Below, in pieces: positions 33,911 to 42,376 of a DNA stretch of 64,000 nt. The position numbers and the translations under genes are program-made. The first letter of the stretch is position 1; each line of letters starts with the position of its first letter. Origin of the DNA: Mariniphaga sp041687255 (GTDB taxonomy: Bacteria > Bacteroidota > Bacteroidia > Bacteroidales > Prolixibacteraceae); NCBI GenBank assembly GCA_041687255.1, contig JAWLCL010000006.1, forward strand, positions 62,001 through 126,000, given 5' to 3'. The notes under the pieces are model-generated. The model made no database searches and was not told the DNA's origin. It was given only the letters and a program-made list of their open reading frames with translations.

Positions 33911-34717
33911 ATGTTTTTAAATTTAAAGAATCCGGTAGTATTTCTTGACCTTGAAACAACTGGAATGGATATCGTAAAAGACCGGATTGTTGAAATAGCC
34001 TTGCTGAAAATTCATCTCGACGGTAAGGAAGAAGAGTTGCTGTACCGCTTAAACCCCGAAATGCCCATCTCGCAGGAAGCCACCCGCGTACATGGAATAA
34101 GCAACGAAGACGTGGCTGATAAGCCTACGTTTAAAGGCATGGCCAAAATCCTGGCGAAATTCATCGAAGGGTGTGATCTGGCCGGTTTCAATTCCAACCG
34201 TTTCGATATACCCCTTCTGGCCGAAGAGTTTCTGCGTGCCGATGTGGATATTGATATGAAAAAGCGTAAGTTCATTGATGTGCAGGCCATCTTCCATAAA
34301 ATGGAAAAACGTACCCTGGCTGCTGCATACCTGTTCTACTGCAAGAAGCCTCTAATTGATGCCCACAGCGCCCTGGCCGACACGCGCGCCACTTATGAAG
34401 TACTGAAGGCGCAGCTCGACACCTACCAGGGAGTGGAATATGAAGACAACAGGGGTAAATCCAGCGTCCCGATAGTTAATGATGTGGAGAAACTCAGTGA
34501 GTTCTCGGCATACGACCGCAATGTCGATTTCGCCGGAAGAATCATTTACAACGAAAAAGGCGTGGAGGTTTTTAATTTCGGAAAAAACAAGGGAATGCCG
34601 GTTGAAAAGGTGCTGGCCGAACAGCCGGGCTATTTCGGCTGGATAATGAACGGCGATTTCCCGCTGTATACCAAACGCATTCTGACGCAAATAAAGCTCA
34701 GAATGATGGAAAAATAG
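33911..34717 (+). CDS. DnaQ-like 3'-5' exonuclease
   Basis: 268 residues. The N-terminal DEDDh exonuclease domain has Exo I V-F-L-D-L-E-T-T-G, Exo II G-F-N-S-N-R-F-D-I-P-L-L and Exo III H-S-A-L-A-D-T-R-A-T. The C-terminal 70 residues hold an F-N-F-G-K-N-K-G-M-P-V segment like DUF3820 tails found after such domains. Following dnaN, it could be the proofreading epsilon activity or a repair exonuclease; sequence alone cannot decide. Confidence 0.88.
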   Translation: MFLNLKNPVVFLDLETTGMDIVKDRIVEIALLKIHLDGKEEELLYRLNPEMPISQEATRVHGISNEDVADKPTFKGMAKILAKFIEGCDLAGFNSNRFDIPLLAEEFLRADVDIDMKKRKFIDVQAIFHKMEKRTLAAAYLFYCKKPLIDAHSALADTRATYEVLKAQLDTYQGVEYEDNRGKSSVPIVNDVEKLSEFSAYDRNVDFAGRIIYNEKGVEVFNFGKNKGMPVEKVLAEQPGYFGWIMNGDFPLYTKRILTQIKLRMMEK

Positions 34718-34760
34718 TTTTTCAGCAAGTCATTTATAGAATACTGAAACCAAATAATTC

Positions 34761-35375
34761 ATGAAGATAGTTTGTATAGGCAGGAATTACGTGGCGCATG
34801 CCAAAGAACTAAACAACGAAGTTCCGGACGAACCTGTTTTTTTCATGAAGCCCGATTCGGCGCTGCTTCGCAATAACGAGCCGTTCTACATCCCGGAATG
34901 GACAAAGGATGTGCACCACGAAATAGAACTTGTTCTGCGCATTAACCGTATAGGAAAAAACATTGAAGAGCGTTTTGCAGACAGGTATTTCGATGAAATC
35001 GGGCTGGGAATTGATTTTACGGCACGCGATGTTCAAAGTGAGCTCAAGGCCAAAGGCCTCCCCTGGGAAAAAGCAAAAGCTTTCGACCGGGCTGCTGTTA
35101 TAGGAGGCAGTTTCTTTCCGAAAACCGCTTTTCCCGATCTGAAAGACATTAACTTCAGGCTGAACATTAACGGGAAGACTGTGCAGGATGGAAATTCAGG
35201 CCTGATGATTTTCAGCTTCCAACAAATAATAGCGCATGTGTCGAAGTACATTACCCTTAAAATTGGCGACCTGATTTATACCGGAACGCCTGCAGGAGTG
35301 GGCCCTGTTAAGGGTGGTGATGTGCTTAAGGGCTATCTGGGGGAAACAAAACTGCTCGATTTTGTTGTGAAATAA
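34761..35375 (+). CDS. Fumarylacetoacetate hydrolase family protein
   Basis: 204 residues, the compact FAH catalytic domain without an N-terminal extension. G-R-N-Y-V-A-H-A-K-E-L near the start, the metal ligands in H-H-E-I-E-L-V and D-F-T-A-R-D-V-Q, and T-G-T-P-A-G-V-G near the end. Members cleave C-C bonds or decarboxylate oxaloacetate-like ketoacids; the latter is a common activity of this size class. Substrate not determinable. Confidence 0.92.
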   Translation: MKIVCIGRNYVAHAKELNNEVPDEPVFFMKPDSALLRNNEPFYIPEWTKDVHHEIELVLRINRIGKNIEERFADRYFDEIGLGIDFTARDVQSELKAKGLPWEKAKAFDRAAVIGGSFFPKTAFPDLKDINFRLNINGKTVQDGNSGLMIFSFQQIIAHVSKYITLKIGDLIYTGTPAGVGPVKGGDVLKGYLGETKLLDFVVK

Positions 35376-35430
35376 GGTTTTCTTTGAATAAGCTATTTTC
35401 ATTTTTTCCAATAACAAAATCATTACCGCT

Positions 35431-35913
35431 ATGGAAACTGCTACAGTAAAAAAGGTTGTCACACTGAATGACATTGAAAAATTCCTGGGCTCCAAAAGAC
35501 TGGCCCTGGCAGGGGCTTCCCGTAATCCAAAAAAATTTGGTGGTACAGTCCTTAAGGAGTTGACCGAAAAAGGATATGACGTATATCCTGTAAATCCGAA
35601 TGCAACGGAAATTTTGGGTTTGAAATGTTACCCCTCCGTGACTGATCTGCCCGGCGATGTCAGGCACCTGCTGATTGTCACTCCGAAACAGGAAACAATA
35701 GCTGTGGCAGAAGAAGCAGTTAAAAAAGGAATGGAAATGGTTTGGATCCAACAGATGTCGGATACCCCGGAAGCCATTGAAACCCTTAATGATGCCGGAA
35801 TACCGCTTATCACCAAGAAGTGTATTTTAATGTTTGCAGGACCGGTGGAAGGCCCACATAAATTTCACAGGTTTTTGGTCAAACTCTTTGGACGCTATCC
35901 AAAACGTACTTAA
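35431..35913 (+). CDS. CoA-binding domain protein
   Basis: 160 residues forming one Rossmann-like CoA-binding domain of the succinyl-CoA synthetase alpha type: L-A-G-A-S-R-N-P-K-K-F-G-G, the V-Y-P-V-N-P-N segment and I-T-K-K-C-I-L-M-F near the C-terminus. These small proteins (YccU-like) bind CoA; their enzymatic role is unknown. It follows the FAH gene by 55 nt in the same orientation. Confidence 0.9.
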   Translation: METATVKKVVTLNDIEKFLGSKRLALAGASRNPKKFGGTVLKELTEKGYDVYPVNPNATEILGLKCYPSVTDLPGDVRHLLIVTPKQETIAVAEEAVKKGMEMVWIQQMSDTPEAIETLNDAGIPLITKKCILMFAGPVEGPHKFHRFLVKLFGRYPKRT

Positions 35914-35987
35914 TTAATTTCTAATCTGCTTGAAAAGTTGTTGCTGAAAACTGACTTTTCAATGCTATTAATTCACGCTTTCCTGAA

Positions 35988-36410
35988 ATGAAAGATTTCG
36001 ACTATCAGATTGAACTGGACGTACGCGACCATGAATGCGACATCCAGGGAATAGTAAACAATTCAGTGTACCAGAACTACCTGGAGCATTGCCGCCATAA
36101 GTTTTTGAACGATGTAGGCCTCAGTTTTGCACAGATGCACAATGAAGGTATTGATGCAGTGGTTATCCGTGCCGAAATAGATTACAAGTCACCGTTGCGG
36201 CCGGGCGACAGTTTTATCGTTCAGCTGAGAATGGCCAAGCAGGGACGATTACGCATCATCTTCAGGCAGGAAATCATGCGCAAGTCCGATCAGAAACTGA
36301 TGATAAGTGCACGCATTACAACAGTATTGACCCGCAAGGGGCGCCCGGTATCGCCGGAAGCACTGGAAGATAAATTCAAAAGGGCGGGAGTTATCCTGGA
36401 GGTTGATTAA
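35988..36410 (+). CDS. Acyl-CoA thioesterase, YbgC-like hot-dog fold
   Basis: 140 residues with the 4-hydroxybenzoyl-CoA thioesterase signature: R-D-H-E-C-D-I-Q-G-I-V-N-N-S-V-Y-Q-N-Y-L-E-H, where the Asp and the V-N-N-S-V-Y helix form the active site. It likely hydrolyses short acyl-CoA. Last of a loose group with the FAH and CoA-binding genes; converges on the YkgJ gene. Confidence 0.9.
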   Translation: MKDFDYQIELDVRDHECDIQGIVNNSVYQNYLEHCRHKFLNDVGLSFAQMHNEGIDAVVIRAEIDYKSPLRPGDSFIVQLRMAKQGRLRIIFRQEIMRKSDQKLMISARITTVLTRKGRPVSPEALEDKFKRAGVILEVD

Positions 36411-36478
36411 AGGCAAGGACAGATATACCTGCCGGTACCCGGGAAAATGAGCGACAACTGAATGAAAATTATGAAGCT

Positions 36479-37120
36479 TTATTGTCCACCCCTGTCGTTG
36501 AATTCATCAATTCGAAATTCCTTTGCCTCAATACCGCCAGCCTTCAGCGCAGCCCTGAATCCTTCGTTTATCATCCGGCCCATACGCATAGGAAAATTCA
36601 GAAGTGCCGGCACAGCATCCTTGCTTTCCGGCTCATTGTAAAACTTCTTACAGGAATCCACATTAGAAGAAAGATAGATACGACAAGCTACAGGGCGTGC
36701 TGCATAAGCAATACAGGCACCATTCACGAGCATCGGACATGCAAACTTCGAGTTCAGCAAAACCTCTCCTTTTAGTTTGCTGAGCCTGCTCCTGTTTGAT
36801 GCGGCACGCGCATAAACAGCGTCCAGTTCATCTGCCGAAAGGTTCTCTTTCAGGTCTTCATGCAGATTGTCCAGCTCATAAGAAAGTGCAAATACCGGCT
36901 GGTAACAACACCACGAGCACCCCCTCCTGCAATCGGGCGACTGATTTTGATTTTCTGCAAAGGACATAAAATAAGCAATCACCTCGTCAACCAACCTGTG
37001 CATATCCTGAACAGACCTGCTTAATTCTTCACCCCTGCACCCCGATTGAACTGCTTTCATGGCAAGCCGATATCCATCGGAATAAAATTGCCGCTCCAGC
37101 ACTTTTAAGGCATCACTCAT
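36479..37120 (-). CDS. YkgJ-family cysteine-cluster protein
   Basis: 213 residues. The diagnostic C-R-R-G-C-S-W-C-C cluster is near residue 65, with more Cys in the C-terminal half (F-A-C-P-M-L, G-A-C-I-A-Y, A-C-R-I-Y), as in the YkgJ/UPF0153 putative zinc- or iron-sulfur-chelating family. Function unknown. Confidence 0.85.
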   Translation of the reverse strand: MSDALKVLERQFYSDGYRLAMKAVQSGCRGEELSRSVQDMHRLVDEVIAYFMSFAENQNQSPDCRRGCSWCCYQPVFALSYELDNLHEDLKENLSADELDAVYARAASNRSRLSKLKGEVLLNSKFACPMLVNGACIAYAARPVACRIYLSSNVDSCKKFYNEPESKDAVPALLNFPMRMGRMINEGFRAALKAGGIEAKEFRIDEFNDRGGQ

Positions 37121-37308
37121 TCGCTGTAAAATAATTAATTATCAGAAATAATCTACTTTCTAAATATAGGAAGCGAAGCTAATCAAAAAGAGAAAATAAG
37201 ATTCTCCTGAATGGGTCTCACCAATAATTTTTTTCATTGGGAAATACATAGCTGATGACATTAAGCCATTGGATGTACAAAATACATAAAAGGGACCTTC
37301 GCCTGAAT

Positions 37309-37418
37309 AAACTCAATGTAAATTCAATATAAACTCAATTATAACTCAATGTAAACTCAATTAAAATTGAATTTACATTGAGTTAAGTTTGAATTAAGTA
37401 TGAGTTTACATTGAGTTT
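37309..37418 (+). repeat. 11-bp-period inverted word array, ten units
   Basis: Strict 11-bp phase: aaactcaatgt, aaattcaatat, aaactcaatta, taactcaatgt, aaactcaatta | aaattgaattt, acattgagtta, agtttgaatta, agtatgagttt, acattgagttt. Five units carry CTCAAT and five its reverse complement, so the two 55-bp arms nearly form a palindrome. Same family as 14413-14533. It lies in the 37121-37807 spacer. Confidence 0.92.
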
Positions 37419-37485
37419 GAATAAAAGAAGTTCACTCCCGGCTTATGGGAGGGTGTGGGGCTCAAATTGATCAAAGTAAACAGCA

Positions 37486-37562
37486 GCACAGAGCAAAGAG
37501 CTAAGAGCTAAGGGCCTGGAGTATAACCCTAGCATTTATGCTGGGGGACCGGAACCAGGCCC
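37486..37562 (+). repeat. Short 7-bp-period run joined to a nested hairpin
   Basis: gcacaga, gcaaaga, gctaaga, gctaagg are four 7-bp words of the GCANAGR type seen in the hisG-hisD spacer. They run into a nested stem: GGGCCTGG (512-519) with CCAGGCCC (555-562), and inside it CCCTAGCAT (527-535) with ATGCTGGGG (538-546, one G-T). This repeats the association of 7-bp words with G/C palindromes. Confidence 0.75.
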
Positions 37563-37735
37563 TCCCCTCCTAATCTCTGTCGCTAAGCAAGATAACGGCC
37601 TATTGAAGAATTAGTTATATGAACAGTAAAACAGTCCTGTTAGTTGCAGGATAACGTAAATTGACAAAAAAGAAATTAAGATGAATCCCGTAGCCCCCTT
37701 TGGAATAATGGTTTTAATATTTGATGTATACCACA

Positions 37736-37777
37736 AAAGAAAGCCGCTTCAAAAATTAATTTGAAGCGGCTTTCTTT
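37736..37777 (-). terminator. Terminator downstream of dnaJ
   Basis: AAAGAAAGCCGCTTCAAA pairs with TTTGAAGCGGCTTTCTTT (18 bp, 6-nt loop), with T-rich sequence on both exits. It lies 30 nt past the dnaJ stop and may stop transcription from either side. Confidence 0.88.
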
Positions 37778-37807
37778 TTCTTTTTCCACCCAGGGTTAAT
37801 TACCTGC

Positions 37808-38959
37808 TTAGAATATATCTTTCATTTTTTCAAAAAATGACTTTTCGGATGATGAAGGGCCCTCCTGAAAAGAAGGAGACTCCAGGAGTTTTTCCATGGT
37901 TTTCTTTTCTTCGGCAGTAAGTTTTTTAGGAATCCATACATGGATACGCACCAACAGATCACCCGTGCCGTAACCGTTTACATCGGGAAGTCCTTTGCCC
38001 CTGAGGCGCAGTATTTTTTCTGGTTGTGTACCCTGATCAATTTTCACTTTCACCTTGCTTTCAACAGTAGGGATTTCGGCAGTGGTTCCCAAAGTAATTT
38101 CAGGAAAGGAAAGGAACAGATTATAAATCAGATTATTCCCGTCGCGCACCAGTTCCGGGTGATCCTCTTCGGTGATAACCACCAGCAAATCGCCGTTAAT
38201 GCCACCTCTCCGTGCAGCATTTCCCTTACCGGTGATGTTCATTTGCATGCCTTCGCCTACTCCGGCAGGAATTTTTACGGTGATGACTTCTTCATCGCGT
38301 AAAACACCTTCACCTGCACAATGGTTGCATTTATCGGTTATAACTTTACCTTCTCCCTGGCAGGTAGGACATGCCGAAGTTGTCTGCATTTGCCCGAGCA
38401 ATGTATTGGTAACGCGTGTTACGCGGCCTGATCCACGGCAGGTGGAGCATGTTGAAAAGGCCGAAGCATTTTTGGCACCTGTGCCGCTGCAATGCTGGCA
38501 ATTTACATATTTTTTTACCTTAATCTTTTTCTCCACGCCGTTGGCAATTTCACTCAGGTTAAGCTTAACCTTAACCCTAAGATCGGAACCGCGGTTAACT
38601 CTGCGTCCGCCGCCGCCCCTGCTGCCGCCAAAGCCGCCGAAACCGCCAAAATGACCACCAAAAATATCGCCAAATGCCGAGAATATATCCTCCACATCGG
38701 TAAACCCGCCGAAGCCGCCACCACCTGCAGCGCCGCCTACTCCGGCATGGCCAAACTGGTCGTACCGTTGTCGTTTGTTATCGTCGCGAAGCACTTCATA
38801 AGCTTCAGCCGCTTCTTTAAACTTATCTTCAGCCTCCTTATCCCCCGGATTTTTATCGGGGTGATATTGCAATGCCTTTTTACGGTAGGCTTTTTTTATT
38901 TCGTCTGCCGATGCTGATTTGCTTACTCCCAGTACTTCGTAGTAATCTCTTTTCGCCAT
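37808..38959 (-). CDS. dnaJ: Chaperone DnaJ (Hsp40)
   Basis: Co-chaperone delivering unfolded clients to DnaK. 383 residues, full type I: J domain (1-70) with Y-H-P-D-K-N-P, a Gly/Phe-rich linker with many G-G-F repeats, four zinc motifs of the C-x-x-C-x-G-x-G type (C-Q-H-C, C-S-T-C, C-P-T-C, C-N-H-C) and the C-terminal client domain. It follows grpE by 11 nt. Confidence 0.98.
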   Translation of the reverse strand: MAKRDYYEVLGVSKSASADEIKKAYRKKALQYHPDKNPGDKEAEDKFKEAAEAYEVLRDDNKRQRYDQFGHAGVGGAAGGGGFGGFTDVEDIFSAFGDIFGGHFGGFGGFGGSRGGGGRRVNRGSDLRVKVKLNLSEIANGVEKKIKVKKYVNCQHCSGTGAKNASAFSTCSTCRGSGRVTRVTNTLLGQMQTTSACPTCQGEGKVITDKCNHCAGEGVLRDEEVITVKIPAGVGEGMQMNITGKGNAARRGGINGDLLVVITEEDHPELVRDGNNLIYNLFLSFPEITLGTTAEIPTVESKVKVKIDQGTQPEKILRLRGKGLPDVNGYGTGDLLVRIHVWIPKKLTAEEKKTMEKLLESPSFQEGPSSSEKSFFEKMKDIF

Positions 38960-38970
38960 TTTATTTGTTT

Positions 38971-39594
38971 TTATTCTCCCACAACCACCTTGGCATAGCG
39001 GATAACTTTATCGTTCAACACATAACCTTTTTGAATCACATCCACCACCTTGCCTTTCAGTTTTTCTTCGGGCGCAGGTATTTTCGTGAGAGCCTCGTGA
39101 AGATCTACATTAAATTCCTGATTTAATGCGTCCACTTCCTTTACATTATTTTGTTTTAAAAACTCCCTGAACTTACTGTAAATAAGCAATGTTCCTTTTT
39201 TACCAGGGTCATCTTCAGGAATTTCATTCAGCGATTGAATGGCCCGTTCGAAATCATCGACAATGGGGAGTATTCCGGTTAAAACCGATTCACCTCCCGA
39301 CTTTATCAGATCAGCTTTTTCACGCATGGTACGCCTGCGGTAATTATCGAACTCAGCCTGCAACCTCAGATGTCTGTCGGTAAGCTCAATAAACTTTTCC
39401 TCCAGCTCCTGAAATTTATCTTCTATAGTGTTTTTCTTTGATTTTTTCTTTTTATCCCCGGCTTTCTCCTCATTATCGGCAATCTCAGCCTGTGGCTCTT
39501 GTGCCTTGTTGTTTTCACCGGGATTTTCCTGGTTCACTTGCTCCTCAACCTGTTCTTTATTTTCTGCTTTCTTTTTCATATTTTCTTCAGACAT
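38971..39594 (-). CDS. grpE: Nucleotide exchange factor GrpE
   Basis: Releases ADP from DnaK. 207 residues from M-S-E-E-N-M-K-K. The first 70 residues are a long charged coiled-coil extension (E/K/N-rich); the GrpE core carries L-Q-A-E-F-D-N-Y-R-R-R-T, I-L-P-I-V-D-D-F-E-R-A and V-V-D-V-I-Q-K-G-Y-V-L-N-D-K-V-I-R. A longer frame reaches 39672 but would include the promoter at 39643-39675, so the internal ATG is chosen. Confidence 0.95.
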   Translation of the reverse strand: MSEENMKKKAENKEQVEEQVNQENPGENNKAQEPQAEIADNEEKAGDKKKKSKKNTIEDKFQELEEKFIELTDRHLRLQAEFDNYRRRTMREKADLIKSGGESVLTGILPIVDDFERAIQSLNEIPEDDPGKKGTLLIYSKFREFLKQNNVKEVDALNQEFNVDLHEALTKIPAPEEKLKGKVVDVIQKGYVLNDKVIRYAKVVVGE

Positions 39595-39642
39595 ATTATA
39601 CCTTTTATATTCCCGAGGCAATTCATCAAAAAATTTGCCACG

Positions 39643-39675
39643 CAAATATAAAAGACAAATTGACACCTTCACAAG
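39643..39675 (-). promoter_or_regulatory. Promoter of the grpE-dnaJ operon
   Basis: On the minus strand: CTTG (672-675) - 21 bp - TATATTTG (643-650). The -7 box is exact and the -33 box has one mismatch to TTTG. Predicted leader about 42 nt. I see no CIRCE inverted repeat. Confidence 0.6.
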
Positions 39676-39719
39676 GTAAGGATGTCAATATATGCAGGAA
39701 AGTCCGATAAAGCAGAAAA

Positions 39720-40235
39720 CTATTTTGTCAGTTTTTCGAGTGTTGCCGCCAAAGCAGGGCCACGCAGATTTTTGGCAATAATTTTACCTTCCCCGTCAAT
39801 AAGATAATTAGTTGGAATTTGCCGAACGCCATAAACAGCGCCATGTTTCGAATACCATCCTTTCAGATCGCTGATGTGGTAAGGCCACTCCAGTTTATCG
39901 GCCTGAACACCTTTTTGCCAGGCATCCTCAGTACGGTCGAGCGATACGCTGAAAATGGTGAATCCTTTACCATTCTGAAAATTCTTTTCTTTATATTTTT
40001 TCCAGGCATTTACAACAACCGGGTTTTCGCGTCTGCATGGGCCGCACCAGCTAGCCCAGAAATCAATCAGAACAAGTTGTCCTTTTGTATCCGACAGTTT
40101 GTAAGTCTCCCCGGTAAACGATTTCCCAATTAATTCAGGGGCTTTATCACCAATGCCTATGCCGGGTTTCGGCTGTGAAAAAGTAACAGCTGTTCCCAAT
40201 ACAATAATAGCAGCAATCAAAAATAATCTCTTCAT
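39720..40235 (-). CDS. TlpA-like thioredoxin-fold protein, exported
   Basis: 171 residues: signal peptide with hydrophobic core 5-18 and cleavage after F-S-Q, then a TlpA/ResA-type domain with K-A-P-E-L-I-G, L-I-D-F-W-A-S-W-C-G-P-C-R-R-E (C64, C67) and the I-P-T-N-Y-L-I-D segment with cis-Pro. A periplasmic disulfide reductase; partner unknown. Monocistronic with its own -7 box. Confidence 0.92.
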   Translation of the reverse strand: MKRLFLIAAIIVLGTAVTFSQPKPGIGIGDKAPELIGKSFTGETYKLSDTKGQLVLIDFWASWCGPCRRENPVVVNAWKKYKEKNFQNGKGFTIFSVSLDRTEDAWQKGVQADKLEWPYHISDLKGWYSKHGAVYGVRQIPTNYLIDGEGKIIAKNLRGPALAATLEKLTK

Positions 40236-40262
40236 TTCTTATCTGTTAAACTTAAAGAACTC

Positions 40263-40270
40263 CAAAAATA
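40263..40270 (-). promoter_or_regulatory. Candidate -7 box for the TlpA-like gene
   Basis: Minus strand TATTTTTG, an exact TAnnTTTG. An ATTG 17 bp further upstream may serve as a weak -33 box. About 28 nt before the ATG. Confidence 0.45.
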
Positions 40271-40350
40271 TAAAAATTATTATCCGTCAATACATTTTTG
40301 ACACATATCAATTTAACAGACTCATCTGCCAGTAATGACAGGAAAAAAGG

Positions 40351-41655
40351 CTATACACGTGTGATTTTTGCGCCAACTGCCTGCAGCCGCCCTTCGATAT
40401 TTTCGTAGCCCCGGTCGATTTGTTCAATGTTTTCAATTGTACTTTTACCTTCTGCTGAAAGGGCTGCTATCAGCAGGGCAATTCCTGCGCGGATATCGGG
40501 GGATGTCATTTTTGTTCCCCTGAGGTTTTGCTGCCTGTCCAAACCAATTACCGTGGCCCTGTGCGGGTCGCACAGGATTATCTGGGCACCCATATCAATA
40601 AGCTTATCAACAAAAAAGAGGCGGCTTTCGAACATCTTCTGGTGGATAAGTACACTACCCTTTGCCTGAGCAGCAATGACCAGGAACACACTCAGAAGGT
40701 CGGGGGTAAGGCCAGGCCACGGTGCATCGGAGAAGGTCATTATCGAACCGTCGATATAGTTTTCCACCTCATAATGGTCGTTTTCCCTGACAATAAGATC
40801 ATCGTTATCCTGTTCGATGTGTATACCAAGCCGGCGGAATGAAGCAGGAATGATGCCCAGGTGTTCCACTCCGGCATTCCTGATTGTAATTTCGGAAGCC
40901 GTCATGGCAGCCAGACCAATAAAGCTGCCTACCTCTATCATATCGGGTAAAATACGGTGGGAACAACCTTTTAATGCTTCCACCCCTTCAATGTGCAGCA
41001 GATTTGACCCGATGCCTGAAATTTTGGCACCCATCGAAACCAGCATTCTGCATAGTTGCTGAATGTAGGGTTCACAGGCTGCATTGTAAATTGTAGTGTT
41101 CCCCCTGGCAAGAACGGCTGCCATTAAAATATTTGCAGTTCCGGTAACCGATGCTTCATCGAGCAGCATGTAAGCGCCTGTCAATTGTGAGACAGTAACT
41201 GAATACCATTGGTTTTTCTTGTCGAAATCGAATGAAGCACCCAGTTTTTGCAGTCCTGCAAAATGGGTATCAATGCGTCGCCTGCCAATTTTATCGCCTC
41301 CCGGTTGCGGAATAAATCCTTTACCAAAGCGTGCAAGCAGCGGACCTATAACCATAACAGAGCCGCGAAGGCTGGATGCCTGCCGGGCATATTCATCCGT
41401 CTGCAGGTAGGAAATATTGACCGATGATGCATTAAACCGGTAGACACCTTTTTCGAGCCTGGTGACTTTTACGCCCATGCCTTTAAGTATCTCCACAAGT
41501 TTCAGCACATCACTGATTTCGGGTACATTCCCGATTGTTATATCATCACTTGTTAAAAGGGTTGCACAAATAACCTGGAGGGCTTCATTTTTTGCTCCCT
41601 GCGGCTCAAGGGTTCCTCTAAGCGGAGTTCCTCCTTCAACAAGAAAAGTTGCCAT
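40351..41655 (-). CDS. murA: UDP-N-acetylglucosamine 1-carboxyvinyltransferase, Asp-type
   Basis: First committed step of peptidoglycan synthesis (enolpyruvyl transfer to UDP-GlcNAc). 434 residues. G-A-K-N-E-A-L near the start, A-S-S-L-R-G-S-V-M-V-I-G-P-L-L-A-R-F-G, and the active-site loop P-G-G-D-K-I-G-R-R-R. The residue equivalent to E. coli Cys115, target of fosfomycin, is Asp121. Asp variants are active but not alkylated by fosfomycin. It is 3 nt after DUF4290, a pairing typical of the phylum. Confidence 0.97.
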   Translation of the reverse strand: MATFLVEGGTPLRGTLEPQGAKNEALQVICATLLTSDDITIGNVPEISDVLKLVEILKGMGVKVTRLEKGVYRFNASSVNISYLQTDEYARQASSLRGSVMVIGPLLARFGKGFIPQPGGDKIGRRRIDTHFAGLQKLGASFDFDKKNQWYSVTVSQLTGAYMLLDEASVTGTANILMAAVLARGNTTIYNAACEPYIQQLCRMLVSMGAKISGIGSNLLHIEGVEALKGCSHRILPDMIEVGSFIGLAAMTASEITIRNAGVEHLGIIPASFRRLGIHIEQDNDDLIVRENDHYEVENYIDGSIMTFSDAPWPGLTPDLLSVFLVIAAQAKGSVLIHQKMFESRLFFVDKLIDMGAQIILCDPHRATVIGLDRQQNLRGTKMTSPDIRAGIALLIAALSAEGKSTIENIEQIDRGYENIEGRLQAVGAKITRV

Positions 41656-41658
41656 TCT

Positions 41659-42246
41659 TTAGTTCGATTTTTTCTTTTTCTTCTTTTTAGGCTGAACAGG
41701 AGCAGCAATTTTAACTTCTGTAAGCTTCATATCTTTCGGAACTTTCAACCTGTGTCCGGAAAGTTCTTCAAGGTCGGAAATAATTTTTTCGTCTTCAACC
41801 GAATCCCTGTTCCAGGCCAGGTAAAGTTTTTTCATCTGATTGGCAATCTGCTCGATAAGGATACGCTGCTCGTCGCCTTCCATTTCAATGGCCGATTCAA
41901 TGAGTTTACTGGTTATCAAACCATAATGCCTCAGTTTTATATCGTTCTGGTTATATGGAACCCTATGAGGTTTTTCAGTTAAAATATCGGGAGATGGCGG
42001 TTCGTAGGGATAATCGATATCCAGCTCAAAGTTGGACATAATGGCGATATGATCCCAAAGTTTATGTTTATATTCGGCCACATCCCTGAGATAAGGATAC
42101 AGGTTTCCCATTACATCGATGACTGCCTGTGCCGACTGGTTTCGCTTCTGCCTGTCTTCAATGGTAAAAAGGTGGTCTACCATGTTCTGTATATTCCTGC
42201 CATACTCAGGCATCGGAAGCTTTTTTCTACTCGTATTGTAATCCAT
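41659..42246 (-). CDS. DUF4290 family protein
   Basis: 195 residues, mostly helical. M-P-E-Y-G-R-N-I-Q-N-M-V-D-H-L at the N-terminus and D-K-L-W-D-H-I-A-I-M-style helices (here Y-K-H-K-L-W-D-H-I-A-I-M) match DUF4290, a Bacteroidota-specific family. It ends in a polylysine tail (K-K-K-K-K-K-K-S-N). Unknown function; coupling to murA suggests a role near cell-wall synthesis. Confidence 0.9.
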   Translation of the reverse strand: MDYNTSRKKLPMPEYGRNIQNMVDHLFTIEDRQKRNQSAQAVIDVMGNLYPYLRDVAEYKHKLWDHIAIMSNFELDIDYPYEPPSPDILTEKPHRVPYNQNDIKLRHYGLITSKLIESAIEMEGDEQRILIEQIANQMKKLYLAWNRDSVEDEKIISDLEELSGHRLKVPKDMKLTEVKIAAPVQPKKKKKKKSN

Positions 42247-42317
42247 GAATTGTAAATTATTTACACTAATTAATCAAGAATATAATTGAGGGGGGTTGCA
42301 CAATATATTTTATTCTG

Positions 42318-42348
42318 CAAATCTAACTATTTCTTTACAAAACGCAAT
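42318..42348 (-). promoter_or_regulatory. Promoter of the DUF4290-murA operon
   Basis: Minus strand ATTG (345-348) - 19 bp - TAGATTTG (318-325). The -7 box is exact, -33 has one mismatch. Confidence 0.5.
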
Positions 42349-42376
42349 TCCATCGGGTTTGTTTCAATAAAAGGAA

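Noticed and set aside
39595..39672. Longer N-terminus for GrpE
   Set aside because: It would include the consensus promoter at 39643-39675.
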